Assembly (NCBI GenBank): GCA_030278955.1
Contig: JAOANR010000003.1
Location: forward strand, 59,079,628-59,143,627
Source: Hygrophila difformis
Taxonomy: Eukaryota > Streptophyta > Magnoliopsida > Lamiales > Acanthaceae
DNA length: 64,000 bases
Direction of reading: 5' to 3'
This document shows, piece by piece, positions 10,761 to 22,185 of this stretch. The notes beneath the pieces are model-generated. The model ran no database searches and was not told the DNA's origin. It was given only the letters and a program-made list of their open reading frames with translations. Made by a program: the position numbers and the translations under genes. Position 1 is the first letter of the stretch. Every line of letters starts with the position of its first letter.

Positions 10761-12751
10761 CTATCTTAAAAAATATTTGCATTTGAATTGGTGCAGTTTA
10801 TATTTGTATATGTACTTTAAAAAATCACCTATAGGATCAGTCGTAGAGTTTATAAGAATATTATTGGAAAATATCACATCTAATTGTACGTCTCCAAAAT
10901 CAATACCAACTTTACCATCACCTACATCACCTATCCATTTTGCAACTTTTCTGTCATATATAAATTTCATTGTAAACAACATTTCTTGTGCTATCTTGAG
11001 TTAATAATTCTTAATTGCATATTAATACTTCTAGCCACACCTTGCTAGTGAGAGGAAATATTGCAACATAATTGTTCATGGCTAAAAACTGGTTTTTGAA
11101 GATAAAATTCGACATTTTTTAAAGATTGACATTGACTTTTGTATATAATCATAGTAAAACAAACTGTGAGATAGCATTCTCTCATCTCAAATCGAATGAA
11201 AATTTTGGCTAAATTAAATAGGCTCATAATCATTTTACCAATCAAGAATTTTCTACATTCATGGTTTCCCAAAAATTTGTTTAACCTCGACTATCTAGTT
11301 CCGCATCTTGGTTACTATTAACCTACTTCAATTACATAATTTATTTGATTAATATATATTCCTAAGAAGCATGACTATGCAACCCCATTCAACTATATTT
11401 AATAATTCGGTAATCCTGAACAATTTATCGTGTTTAGATATTTCAGTGAAAATAATTTATTGAGATTATCTATTCTTTCATTCTTTTGACAGATATTGTT
11501 AGAACGGATGTATATTTGCAGACATACGTTCAATAATGTAACTATTGACCGTATCAACAATCTCATAGGTAGGAGTTAATATATAGTAAAAATGTTTGGA
11601 TTTGAAGTGGTGCAGTTTATATTTGTATGTGTACTCTCAACAATTGCCGCTATAGAATTTCACCATAGAGTTTATAAAATTAACATCTGGAAATGTCACA
11701 TCTAATTGTACATCTTCAAGATTAATACCAGCTTTACCAATTACCATCACCTATATAAAGTATTCATTATGTAAAATTTTGTCATGTATAATTTTCATTG
11801 TAAATAACATTTCTTGTAGTATCTTAAGTTTTTTTTGAGGGAAGAACGATATTATTACACTCCAAAACAACATGTAATAGGAGCATACAAACTCGAGCTG
11901 CATCAGTCTCGAAAAGGTGAAGCAACATGCTTCTACTCGGCCATCCATCCACTACAACCAACAGGACTCAAGATACAATGCCCTACACAGAAATTGGAGG
12001 AAGCAAAAACAACACAAAATCTTAATTACATATTAATACTTCGAGTCCCCTCTTTCTAGTGACACGAGATATTGCAATACATCACTGGCATGGGGAAAAA
12101 CTGGTTTTGAAGATAGAGTCCAACCTTCTTTAAAGATTGGCATTTAATATTTTTTTTATAGTCATGGTAAAAAAAACTGCGAGTGAAATTTTTTCCTCTG
12201 AAATCTAATAGCAAATTTGGTTACTTCAAACGGGCTTATAAACCTTCTATCAATCAAGAATTTTCATCCCAAATATTGAGTTTTATTTTAATGAAAAGAG
12301 ATGTTAAATAATTTTCTAGAGAGGTTAAATAATTTTATGGGGTAAGTGTTTTGTAGGTAGAATTCTCGTCACAATCTAGTGGAATACCAAATCCAGAATA
12401 TGCAGTCCTACCTCTTAGAATGAGTAATGGTGCTATTTCATTGAATGCTGCAGGCAACACAATATCACATTACCATGAAGGGTTAAGCATAATATTTTCT
12501 AGATAAATTATTGAAAAATGTCTTGTCAGTTCTACCATGTAAAGAAAAATATCTACACACATCACTATCTCAACTACATACATTATTTTATTATGAACAT
12601 TCTTCTCATCATCAATCAACAAAGGTAATAATTTAGCATGAGCCGTTTTCATTTCTTCTTCATTATAATATGTCTCTTCTAGTATCAATATATTATTTGC
12701 TTCAGACGTTAAAACTTCATTAAGTATCGGCATTCCAAAGAAAATTTTCAA
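10761..12751 (-). pseudogene. Helitron Pif1-like helicase, multiply broken, with internal duplication
   Basis: Reading the minus strand from 12751, the start of the Pif1 helicase region is recognisable (EETYYNEEEMKTAHAKLLPL). At 11760-11592 and again at 10982-10761 lies the segment typified by AKWIGDVGDGKVG and DPIGDFL. At 12270-12060 and 11272-11045 lies the C-terminal motif region with CFTMIIYKSQCQSLKNV and KPVFSHEQL, corresponding to the conserved KSQGQSL and FSHGQLYVA motifs of Helitron helicases. Between them traces such as VDTVNSYIIERM fit the APT..VDxVNxY region. The segment 10775-11250 is a diverged duplicate of 11592-12270. Stops and frameshifts are everywhere, and no Rep (HUH) domain was recognised. 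The protein would have unwound DNA for rolling-circle transposition. Confidence 0.8.
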
Positions 12752-12898
12752 ACTTATAGAATTTGCAGCAATTAGCTTTTCAATATGAACTTAATTTGAT
12801 AATCCACAATCACAATTTTCTAACAAAGCTAAGCTAGATTTTTGTTTCTTTTTTCGTCAATTGCAAATCTATTAAAATATAGATTAATGAATTACTTA

Positions 12899-13063
12899 GA
12901 GGGTGTTTGGATAAGCTGCAAGAAAATGGATTATCTGCTTATTGCGTTTTCAAAACAAATAATCAGTTTAACCGCTAAAAAATGTGCTGCAAACCTGATT
13001 ATTTGCGTTTTGAAAATGCAATAATCAAATAATCTATTTTATATCGCTAATCCAAACACCCTC
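12899..13063. mobile_element. PIF/Harbinger-type (Tourist) MITE, 165 bp
   Basis: Terminal inverted repeats GAGGGTGTTTGGAT and ATCCAAACACCCTC are near-perfect and flanked by the 3-bp direct repeat TTA on both sides (12896-12898 and 13064-13066). The interior also folds around TAATCAG/CTGATTA. It lies inside Helitron C. Confidence 0.88.
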
Positions 13064-13066
13064 TTA

Positions 13067-13351
13067 GCTTCATCTGTTTTTTAAGTGTTACACTTTTCCT
13101 TTTTGTGTATTTGGAAATAAGTGATACATTACCATATTTGAAACATTCTGAAGTTTCATAATTTTTACTAATTATACTTAAATTGTTAATTTTTTTATAT
13201 TCAGTTAAATAAAAACTCAAAAGTAATAAAGTCAAATGTGACTTATTTTATTTATTTAATTATTGAAATTCTTCAACTAAATCAATTTTATTAACTTATC
13301 TTAAATCACATGTCATGTCCTAATGTTACACTTATTATAAAATGGAGGGAG
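13067..13351. mobile_element. Stowaway-like MITE 1
   Basis: The right end, AATGGAGGGAGTA, is the classic Stowaway terminus with TA next to it (13352-13353). The left end after TA at 13065-13066 is diverged but still shows AAGTGTTACACTT, the mirror of AATGTTACACTTATT near the right end. Confidence 0.65.
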
Positions 13352-13375
13352 TATTCAAGGAGTATTTCTTAAATA

Positions 13376-13633
13376 CTCACTCTGTCGCAATGTCTCATTT
13401 TGACTTTTAACATTGTTTATTTATCAACTTTGACATAATGTTATAGTACTTATATACGAAAAAAATATAGTCAAGTCAAGTTCGCTTTTGTTAAATTCGT
13501 CTAATCATGTAGTTTTAGAATATATATTTTACATAATTTTTACGTATGCACATTTTAAAATATTAAGTGTTGAACAAATGTATTGGACGACGTGTCCAAA
13601 AATTTTTAGACATAACTAATAAGACATAGGGAG
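13376..13633. mobile_element. Stowaway-like MITE 2
   Basis: Ends are CTCACTCTGTCGCAATGTCT and, read inward from the right, CTCCCTATGTCTTATT, with TA on both sides (13374-13375 and 13634-13635). The interior phrase GTTAAATTCGTCTAATCATGT is shared in diverged form with MITE 3 and with the remnant near 29850. Confidence 0.8.
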
Positions 13634-13949
13634 TAGGTTTAAAAAATTATTTTTTCCTTCTTACTGATGGATCTATTCGCAAATATATAATTGTATATTA
13701 CTTTTAAAAGAGGTGACATATTTTTATCAAAACATGGCCTATATATACATTAATTAATATAAACAAATATTTTTTATATATTCATTAATGTATCTTTTAA
13801 TAATATAAATTATATATATATATTGCGAATTCCATTTAAATTTGAAATTCTAGTTTTTTTAAAAGCTGAAATTGTGGAAACTCCATATAAATTGGGAATT
13901 AAATATATTTTAAAAACTAAAAATCGGGATTTCCAAATACACATTGATA

Positions 13950-14204
13950 CTCCCTCCATTTTCCAAATGTTGTAACATTAAATTTGACACTATTCACACA
14001 CGCACTTTGACTTAAAATTTTATCATAGTTATATAAGTTAAAATATAGCCAAGTGAGATCTTGTTAGATTCGTCTCGTCGAAGTTTTTAAATATCGAACT
14101 TTTAGAATTTCTACTTGTACCAAAATTGAGTTATTAATGGTTTGAAATATGCATCGGACTGCGTGCACTATGGACCCGTTTTAATTTTTAGAAAACGAAA
14201 GTAG
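13950..14204. mobile_element. Stowaway-like MITE 3
   Basis: It starts CTCCCTCCATTTTCCAAATG and ends, read inward, CTACTTTCGTTTTCTAAAA, with TA at 13948-13949 and 14205-14206. Its interior (GTTAGATTCGTCTCGTC) belongs to the same family as MITE 2. Confidence 0.8.
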
Positions 14205-14399
14205 TATATCTTTAACATGAATAAATAAATATGATGTGCAATGTACATTTTGATTATATCATTCACCAATCATAAAAAATATAACCAAAATTGAGACCAA
14301 ATCTACACAAAATTATTGGCATTACAATATGTTAACCATATTGAAATATAAACTCAATATAATTCTTAGTTGTCAGTGCAGAACATCGTCATAATAATC

Positions 14400-14935
14400 A
14401 TATGGTGTAAAAAATTAAAAATCTATAAATAAATACTAAATGCAGCAATAAAATCTAAAATAAATAAAATAAAAAATGCAAAAAATATAATCTAAAATAG
14501 ATAAAATAAAAAAATATAAAATATTACAATCCAACATAGATAAAATAAAAAATGCAAAATTTCAAATTTTATCTTTCAAATCTTTTTAAAAGTGAATATA
14601 TATTGACACCATAGGATGATAGAGAAGGAAATTATAAGTAAATGATAGATTTTATACACGATAGACTAAAATCTATAATGAATAAATAAATAAATATAAA
14701 AATCTAAAATTAATAAATTAAAAGATACAAATAATATAGATAGAATAAGATATGCAAAATTTCAAATTTCAAATCTTTCAAATCTTTTTAAAAGAAAATA
14801 TTGTAGGAATTCCATATATTTCAAAAACTGAAAATCTATAATAAATAAATAAATAAATGTTAAAATCTAAAATTAATAAATAAAAAAGTGCAAAAATTTA
14901 TAAAAATTAGAAATTTGAAATGGAGAACCACATTG
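14400..14935. repeat. AT-rich degenerate direct repeats within Helitron C
   Basis: Variants of AAATCTAAAATAAATAAAAT, AAAATGCAAAATTTCAAA and TTTCAAATCTTTTTAAAAG recur several times (near 14450, 14570, 14760 and 14880) with AAAT microsatellite runs. No coding potential is visible. Confidence 0.6.
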
Positions 14936-15780
14936 AATGTAGGATGGGTTGTTCACTAATGCTTTAATATATATATAGATAAAAAAGTTTAGGTACCAAA
15001 GTGAAGATTTTGACATAGTTAGGGTCTATTTTTTAGGATTTGCTCTATTTTAAATCAACCTGATTTCAAAATCTTCGTCTTAAATTCATCATCGAATTTT
15101 AAATTCTGCCATACTATTAACTGTAAAAATTTAAACATATGATCATATTAATATTTCACATAGGGGATGAGATTTAGCTCAAGTGGTTAACAGGCTGTTC
15201 CTGAGATTTTATAGGCCTAGGGCAAGGTATTATATTTGTCTAAATATAAAAGCAAACTTCTTCAAGAGAATTTTGGAATTCGGTTGCTAAAATACTAACG
15301 AATTTTAGTTGCAAATTCTAAACAAATTTTAAGATTTTCTACTAAATTTTTTACATCACTAAAATAAAATTTCTTATAATGTTTGATCTATAAATATATT
15401 TCCCAATAGCTTTTTATAATTTTCTAAACTCCTAACCACGTTTTCTCCTTTTTCTTTCTTGACATCCATAAAAATAAGTTTTAGGCAATATGAATTTCCA
15501 ATTTTAAAAATAAATTAAGTGAAAAAAGAACATAGAGCAACACTTGAAAGAATAATGGTGAACGTTCTCATGGACAAGAATTAGGTTTTAGAGTAATTTT
15601 TCCTTTTCACCCACTAATTTAAAATTGAAATTTTTTCTTAATTAAATTAAAAGATGAGTTAGACTGGAATTTAAAAAAAAAAAATTATTGCTAAATTTTT
15701 TTCGGTGAACAGGACGCAACAAGCGTCAGCTAAAGGTAAAAGGAAAAAACAAGAAAAGAAAAATGAAACAAAATGATAAC

Positions 15781-16615
15781 TTAAAACCGGGGGAACCACG
15801 TTCCTGCCATGTCTGCCGATAGGAGCGGCCGAGCGCTGTCTGGTGGAAATGCCCAAGTCGTAAAGAAGTCCTCCGAGTTGGCCCCTCGTTTTGCCAGTGC
15901 ATCAGCTACAGAATTACCCTCCCGAAGGATGTGATACCACTTGTAGCCCGGATGGAGCGCAATGATATCCTGAATGTTTCTGACCAATGCAAAGTAGCTA
16001 TGATCCGGAGAAAGCTCTTGGCTGATAAGGCGTAGGGCGTCCTCCGAGTCCGAATAACAACAACAGACATCAATCCCCAAGCTATGAATCCGCTTGAGGC
16101 CATTCAAAATCCCGTGAAGCTCCGCTGCAAGATTATTAGATGTGCCAATGGACCCAGAAAAGCCCTCTAACCACCGACCGTACCTGTCCCGAAGAACCCC
16201 ACCAAAGCCCGCACTCCCCGGGTTGCCAAGGGAGCTCCCATCCACATGGAGGATCATGCTATGGGAGTCCTTAGGATTCCAGTGAACAAACCGAACTTCC
16301 CGACGCCTAGCAGCTCGTCCACAAGCCCTGTCAAAGGCTAGACCCAAGAAGCGAGATTGCCGCACAGTGGCATCAATGTTAGGAGGCTCACCTCGAAAGC
16401 ACATGTTATTCCTCCCAGTCCAGATATTCCATATAGTTGCCCATTGGACGCCAGACCAACGACGCCCAAAACGAGCGAAGAAGATTGCCACATCATCAAT
16501 TCTGGAGATCCACAAGGAGGATGGTCGGCCACCCATGCGCTGCCATACCTCGAACGCCCAGGGACAGTGAAATATCATATGCATAATGGTTTCAGAGGAC
16601 ACGCCACAAATGGAG
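15781..16615 (-). pseudogene. LINE ORF2, C-terminal zinc-binding and RNase H domains
   Basis: This is the continuation of ORF2 beyond the LTR. Reading from 16615 the zinc-binding motif ICGVSSETIMHMIFHC completes the TC at the end of the other half. A plant-type RNase H domain follows with LHVDGSSLGNPGSAGFGG, AAELHGIL, YSDSEDA and REGNSVADALAKRG, so the D-E-D-D active-site pattern appears kept. The frame ends with TAA at 15781-15783. Confidence 0.88.
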
Positions 16616-19326
16616 TGAAACTTTTGACAAATTTCATTAACACGAGTATTTTTCTAAAATATATCGAGTTTGAATTTATTAAATGAAGGAGTTATGATTT
16701 ATGGAATGGGTTTAGGGATATATTAAGAGTGTCACTCTTTATTACTCAGGTGGGGTGCTTTAATTTCAAATGGCGCTGCAGTCCTCTCATGTCATGAAAC
16801 TTTTGACAAGTCTCATGGTACAACCGGGATAGATTGACCTTCAGCCTGTCACACTGAGGGTCCCCGGCATATGTGCCATGATACTTCTCATGATTTCATG
16901 TCATGAGATTACCTACCATGAAACTTTCGGCAGATTCCCACTACATGAGTATTTTCCGAAAAATCACGTTTTTATTTACTCGTGTTAAGAAACTGTGCCC
17001 CCGAAAGTGCACGGAGTCAAAAATTGCAGTATTTATAGTAAGTACCGGATCGTTCACTGGAGGATGTGCGATGGAAGCAGGGCCCACGTCATTTTATAAG
17101 ATTTTCCACTCGGTTACTCGATTCAAGTTTGTGTTTTGACTACCAACTACTTGACAGAATTTAAACTAAGCAATGAAAACAATTAAAATAAAGCAGATAA
17201 AATTATTCTAGAAAGCGAATTAAACTTAATCTAAGAAAGCAATAAAATTATTCTAGGAAAGCGGTTAAAAATTATCTAAGAAAGCAGATTTAAATTATGA
17301 CAGAAGGGACAGGAAGAAAAGAATAAAGATTGGACAAGATTCAGATGAAACACAATTAAACTTCCATTTTGTTACACAGATCTTAGCTAGGGATAATCCA
17401 TCAGTTAGCTAACTCTCATGCTCTCTACACCATGTTCCCTTTAACAGACAGGTACTTACAGTAAGATTTACATGCTCTTAAGATAACAAAATCTAAGATA
17501 CCACAGATATACAACTGCCCCCGCGCAGAGGTATGTCATTTATCTGTGGTAGACAAGCAACACCCGACAAATCATTTATTGAGATGCCAAGTACTGTTAT
17601 CCTTCCCCCATGTCACACCCAAAGATTCTAATCAAGCCCTGAACTATCCCATAACTATCAGTCCTAGTAGCAGTTACGCAACTTTCAATACAACCGAGTG
17701 ACCTCTAAAGAAAGCAGTTAAAAGAAAGCGATAAAGAAAGCATTCAAAATCCTATCACTCCGAGGTTTTTGAAAGTCTGACCCTGGTAGTAAAAGAAAGC
17801 CCCCAGTCAGGATGACCGGGTGTGGATCAAGAATTCCCTATTCTCGGTGAACCGCTCGCAGTGTTCACTTCCCGTCGGGTGGTTATGAGATACAAACTAA
17901 TGAAACGAACTAATAAATTAGTTCGTTCCGGATGCACTCACTCAGGACTCAAAAATAGGTTTTGGCAGAAGAAGATAGCAGTTGAAAGAATACTCAACCC
18001 TACCTTAGAAAATAACCAAGGCCCGGATGTTGTTCCTCTAGTATTATCTGTCACACCTTATCGGAATCCAAGTGGAATCTGACCCAGTGCAATATTTAAT
18101 ACAAGATTTCCAACAAACAACAATTTTGGAAAATAATAAATCTGAAAATCATTCCCTATCAGGTACTAGACTCTCAATTAAAACACAGATCCTTTCAGTC
18201 TAAGTGAGACCTAATCGCTGACTCTGCTTCTAATTTCCCAAAATCAACCCCCAGTCGGATATGAATTAGTCATAACTGTCGAATTTACCCCTTACTCAGA
18301 TCCGGATTTTATAAAGGAATTTTTGTTGGAAATTTATTATGAGACATCTGATTATAAAATCAAGACTCCTGTGTCCAAGGGAAGGATCCCAAAATAATAT
18401 ATGACCACAATATCTACATAATAATATCATGCATAAATTTATAAAGAAGTGTAAAATTAAATAACCCAAAATATAAGGTGGGTTTAGACAGAAGTTGATA
18501 CATAGAGATGAAATAGCCGGAGATGAGAAGAATTTATTGTGGCTAAAAAGGTGGCGAAATAATTAGGGTTAATTGGATTGCAGTTATCTGTGGTCCAATT
18601 CCCTAATCATTAAGGTGGGATGATCTTTAGACAGTGGAATGCCCTGAATGACAGTTGCCGCCGTCATTTTAGACTCCACTATCTGTGAATTTGGATAAAA
18701 ACCCACATGTTCTATTACTGCAATAATTATTAGATGACATTGGCATATATCATCTAACATTACTACAGCTCCAGATTCAGGTTTGAAATTAAAATAAAGA
18801 AAAGAAAACTGTATCCGGATAGGAGTCAGCTGAGCAGCTATTATAATCCCGGATGGACGAACCGCCAAGGCTTCCACCGACCACTATCCGGACCATGCAA
18901 AATAACAACTAATAATTAATATACAGACCACGAGCTAGTTATCCGTGTGGGAATACCCGCCAACATTAATCTGATATATTCCTTATTAGCTGTTTCACAC
19001 ATTACGGGAAAAGACAAAATAAATAAAAGAAAAATATTTTTTTGGGTCATCTTGTATGAGAGACATTGGTTTCTCATGCAAGGTATGGAAATGATTCCAT
19101 AATCACTCATTCCATAATTAATTAATTACAGTCCGGATTATATACTTAGATCATTAGAGTTTAATTTTTGTAGAAGAATCTTTTAATGGGAAATTGAACA
19201 AAGTTCTTTATATCAAATTAATCATAGGTTGAGATCATTGGATTTCAACCTCAAAATATTAATATAAAGGTTCAATTAATTAATGGAGTGAGATGAAGAA
19301 TAAAAATTTGGCAGAAAGGTGCCACT

Positions 19327-19880
19327 TTGTCGCGGAATAGAGTTTGTGTCACGGACCATGGGTCCGCGACAAGGGTTTCGCGACAAAGGGGTGGGAAATA
19401 AGAGGAATGGAATTTTGAAAATTAGGGTTTGTCTTGTCGCTAAGCAAAAATCTTTGTCGCGGACCATGGTTCCGCGACAAGGGGGTATAGCGACAAAGGG
19501 GTTTGAAAATTGGTAAGGACATAAGTCCTGGTCGCGGAACAAGGATTTTGTCGCGGACCGTGGTTCCGCGACAGAGGTTCCGCGACAGAGTCCTCCCAGA
19601 ATAAAATTACAGGTATTTGGGTCTTCGGTCGCTAATCAAGGGTTTTGTCGCGGAACGTGGTTCCGCGACAAAGGTTGCATCGCGACCAAGGGGTTCTAAA
19701 ATAATGGCAAGACATAATTTTCTGTCTCGGAATAAGATTTTGTCGCGGAGCATGGTTCCGCGACAAAGGTTCCGCGACAGAATCCATGCAGACAAAATGC
19801 AAGAATTTGGTCCTCTGTCGCTAAACAAGGCTGTGTCGCGGACCGTGGGTCCGCGACAAAGTGTATGGCGACAAAGGGTT
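19327..19880. repeat. Six tandem units of about 97 bp, each with a GTCGCGG/CCGCGAC hairpin
   Basis: Units begin near 19327, 19432, 19528, 19626, 19724 and 19816. Each carries a near-perfect dyad such as TTTGTCGCGGACCATGGTTC followed by CGCGACAA, preceded by a GTCGC half site and followed by GCGACAAAGG. The dyads are conserved while the sequence between them drifts. The array stands out as GC-rich blocks in AT-rich DNA. Confidence 0.88.
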
Positions 19881-20397
19881 TTTTTAAAATTTTATAAAAT
19901 TTTGGCAGCATAACCCCTTATATTGGATTACAAGGGTTTGCGTCTTAATCCGTGGGATTAAGACGGGAATGATGCAACACAAAATATATGCATAAATAAA
20001 TAAAAATTAAAAAACTATATAAAACATAAAAATAAATTGGTCAAGTGACCCAAAATGCAACAACACAGTAAAAAGCCCAAGAGATAAACACATGATATAT
20101 TTTTGGGAATCATTTTCTCAATATTACTAAAAACCAAAAATGGGTTAAACACACCCATTGATTAAGTGTTTCCAACCCAAAATACAAAAATATAAAACTG
20201 GAAAATAAAATGAACACTAGCTACACTTATTTATTACAAAGCATAAGTTAAAACCAAGCTAAAATCTACATCTACATTGAATAAAAATAAACTAAACTAC
20301 CTATTCTAACATATTTTTGGAGAGCACAGTGGTGCCTCCAAGAACAGTGAAAATAAACTAAAGTGTAGCTAGGTTACTGTTCAAGGGGGTGGGAGGA

Positions 20398-20408
20398 TAT
20401 ATTTATAG
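20398..20408 (-). promoter_or_regulatory. TATA box of the long LTR
   Basis: The minus strand reads CTATAAATATA, a good plant TATA box. If used, U3 would be about 1.8 kb and R-U5 about 3.7 kb. Confidence 0.5.
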
Positions 20409-20445
20409 ATGAGTAGGAAAACCCTAGGCCCATTAGAGACCCACT

Positions 20446-20850
20446 TTGTCGCCAAACAGAATGTTTTGTCGCGGAACAGCTTGCATAGGGACACAACACA
20501 TAAAATGTTGTATTTTGCTTCAGGATTTCGCACAGGAGGGGACGGGAGCTCGAGTCCAGCAGGAAAAGACAAACTTTTTCTTACCAGCGGGACCTCAAGT
20601 CCTGGGACTCTCCAATTATTTGCACATGTGAGGGAAATTCAAATGGGAGACATGCGGACTCACGTGAGCTCTGCTTTGTCGCGGTATGGTGCTTTGTCTC
20701 GGTCGCGTTCCATTTTATCGTGGAACACTGTTCCGCGACAAAATTATGTGTCTTGATACTCCTCTCACAGTCACGGAGCATTATTTTGTCGCGGAGCACT
20801 TGGTCGCGGAACACTCTATCGCGACAAAGGGTCTATCGCGACAAAGTGTT
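20446..20850. repeat. Scattered further GTCGCGG/CCGCGAC half sites and dyads
   Basis: At least six more TTTGTCGCGG or CGCGACAAA motifs occur, near 20446, 20467, 20678, 20733, 20785 and 20818-20846, without the regular spacing of the array to the left. They flank the likely LTR promoter. Confidence 0.75.
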
Positions 20851-21610
20851 TAATTTTCTCTTTCCTCTTCTTTTCTCTTCCATTCTTTCTCTCTCTCTCA
20901 TTTCTCCTCTTTCCTCATTTTTCTTTCTCTTGTTTTCTTCTCCCAGTTTCCATCTTCTTCTTCTTTCTTCTTTGTTCTTCTTTCTCCATTTCTTCTCAAT
21001 TTGGTTTGTGGCTATCTGTTGAAGGCGACCGGTGGCGTGGGAAGGCGGCAGCGGAGATGGGAATGGTGGTGGCGCGAGGTTGCGATGTAGTGGAGGCCGT
21101 GGTGGTGCGAGCGCTCGCTGAACAGGGGGGGAGGCGGCGGCGCTCCGGCGGTGTGTTGGAATGGCCGGAGAAGAGGGGGTTGTGGTGGTGGTCGATGGGA
21201 GCCTCTGTTGTTGGAGTGGTGGTGGAGACGGAGGTGAAATGGTGGTGGGGGGTTGGTTGGACGCGGTGGTTGGAATTGGAGGCGAGGGCAGTGGGCTGTG
21301 GAGGTGGTGGCGGCTGCCGGAAGGGATGAAGATGGTGGTGGTGCGAAGGATATGGTGGTGGAGATGGCAGCGGCGGCGGCGGAAGAGCTGAGATGGGGCG
21401 GTGTTGGTGGTGGCGGTTGAAATGAGGGGAGATGATCGGAAAAAAGGGGGGTGGCGACGGTCACGGCGGCTGGAGATGATGGGTGATCGGAAATGGAGGA
21501 GATGGCCGGAGGGATGGCCGGCGGTGGTGGCGGCGCCGGCGGTCGGGAAGGGAGATTTAGGGTTAGGGTTAGGGTTTGGGGTGATGTTGGATTGGGGTTA
21601 GGGTTTTGGG
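20850..21610. repeat. Pyrimidine tract followed by GGTGG-rich low-complexity DNA
   Basis: 20850-21000 is nearly pure C/T (CTTCTTCTTC, CTCTCTCTC). From 21010 to 21560 the plus strand is a degenerate GGN/GGTGG repeat, giving long Gly-rich or, on the other strand, Pro/His-rich open frames that I do not regard as genes. At 21560-21607 several TTAGGG/TTTAGGG-like units follow. All lies inside the long LTR. Confidence 0.75.
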
Positions 21611-22185
21611 CTAGAATTAGTGTAATGGGCTTTGGGGAATTGGATTGGACTGGGCTTGTGGAGTTGGGCCATTGTTGTTGGATTGGACTGGATTGGACTT
21701 GCAACACTTGGACCAAATTAACTAATTCTCCTGCAATTTAATTACAATGGATTAGTAGACCAATTAATACTTAATTATAGCAGAAAACATAAATAAAAAT
21801 AGTAAACATAAAAACTAAAAATATATACATCAAAATATAAAATATAAAAATATAATAAATAAGGATATTTGCTCCACTTGATATTTTGTTTGTGTTCCGT
21901 TTAATGGACTCGTGTTCCACCGAACAGATACTACCAAACCATAATTATCAAACGTGGGATTTTTAATATTTTATCATGTTTTTGTTTTTTTTTTAACACA
22001 AATTTAATGAAAATAACAATATTTTTGTATTTTTCAATAACAGCTTATTATTTATACAAACTTGCATATATCTGTCAAATTCAACTGCTTTCTTATTAAA
22101 ATAAGACCGGAATGCGATCAAATGTCCATGTTTAGACACGAAAATAGATTGAAAATAATGGTCAATTTTGGCCATTATCATGGAG

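Larger units (their letters stand above)
10370..14979 (-). mobile_element. Helitron C (minus strand), decayed autonomous element
   Basis: On the minus strand the element starts TCTATATATATATT at 14979, preceded by A, and ends CTAG at 10370, followed by T, the expected insertion between A and T without target duplication. About 11 bases before the CTAG lies the hairpin CCCGTCGAG-TCTCGACGGG (plus-strand positions about 10381-10399). The minus strand carries remnants of the Pif1-like helicase in the correct orientation. The element interrupts the foldback MULE and itself contains four MITEs. Confidence 0.9.
8289..15045. mobile_element. Foldback Mutator-like element (MULE-MITE), split by a Helitron
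   Basis: The left end begins GAGTAAATTCC and the right end, read inward, GAGCAAATCCT; the terminal inverted repeats continue for about 65 bp with few mismatches. Perfect 9-bp direct repeats TATTTTAAA flank the element at 8280-8288 and 15046-15054, the Mutator superfamily signature. Without the Helitron it would be about 2.1 kb. The interior is two consecutive long palindromes (separate entries) and has no transposase, so it is non-autonomous. The right terminal repeat is cut off from the rest by the Helitron, and the match between outer repeats resumes exactly across that insertion. Confidence 0.9.
16616..22180 (-). mobile_element. 5.6-kb non-coding LTR (probable solo LTR) inserted in the LINE
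   Basis: The ends are TG and CA in both directions: plus strand TGAAACTTTTGAC at 16616 and CCATTATCA at 22180. It is flanked by 5-bp repeats TGGAG (16611-16615 and 22181-22185), exactly inside a LINE codon run that rejoins in frame. No gag, pol, primer binding site or second LTR is visible between the ends, so I read it as one very long LTR left by LTR-LTR recombination; LTRs of this size are known in the Tat/Ogre lineage of Ty3/gypsy. A TATA box at 20398-20408 points to minus-strand orientation. The same terminus recurs at 63512. A non-coding retroelement of another kind is the alternative. Confidence 0.72.

Noticed and set aside
15163..15240. Functional tRNA gene
   Set aside because: The A box is separated from the B box by the hAT insertion, and even when joined the cloverleaf is imperfect.
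19327..19880. CRISPR-like array because of regular repeats
   Set aside because: Eukaryotic context, repeats are palindromic within an LTR and spacers are related to one another, not unique.
21557..21607. Interstitial telomere
   Set aside because: Only a few TTAGGG/TTTAGGG-like units at the edge of a G-rich repeat; too short and irregular.
21012..21716. Long Pro/His-rich open frame on the minus strand, Gly-rich frames on the plus strand
   Set aside because: It is a by-product of the GGTGG low-complexity repeat inside a non-coding LTR; no domain and no plausible start context.
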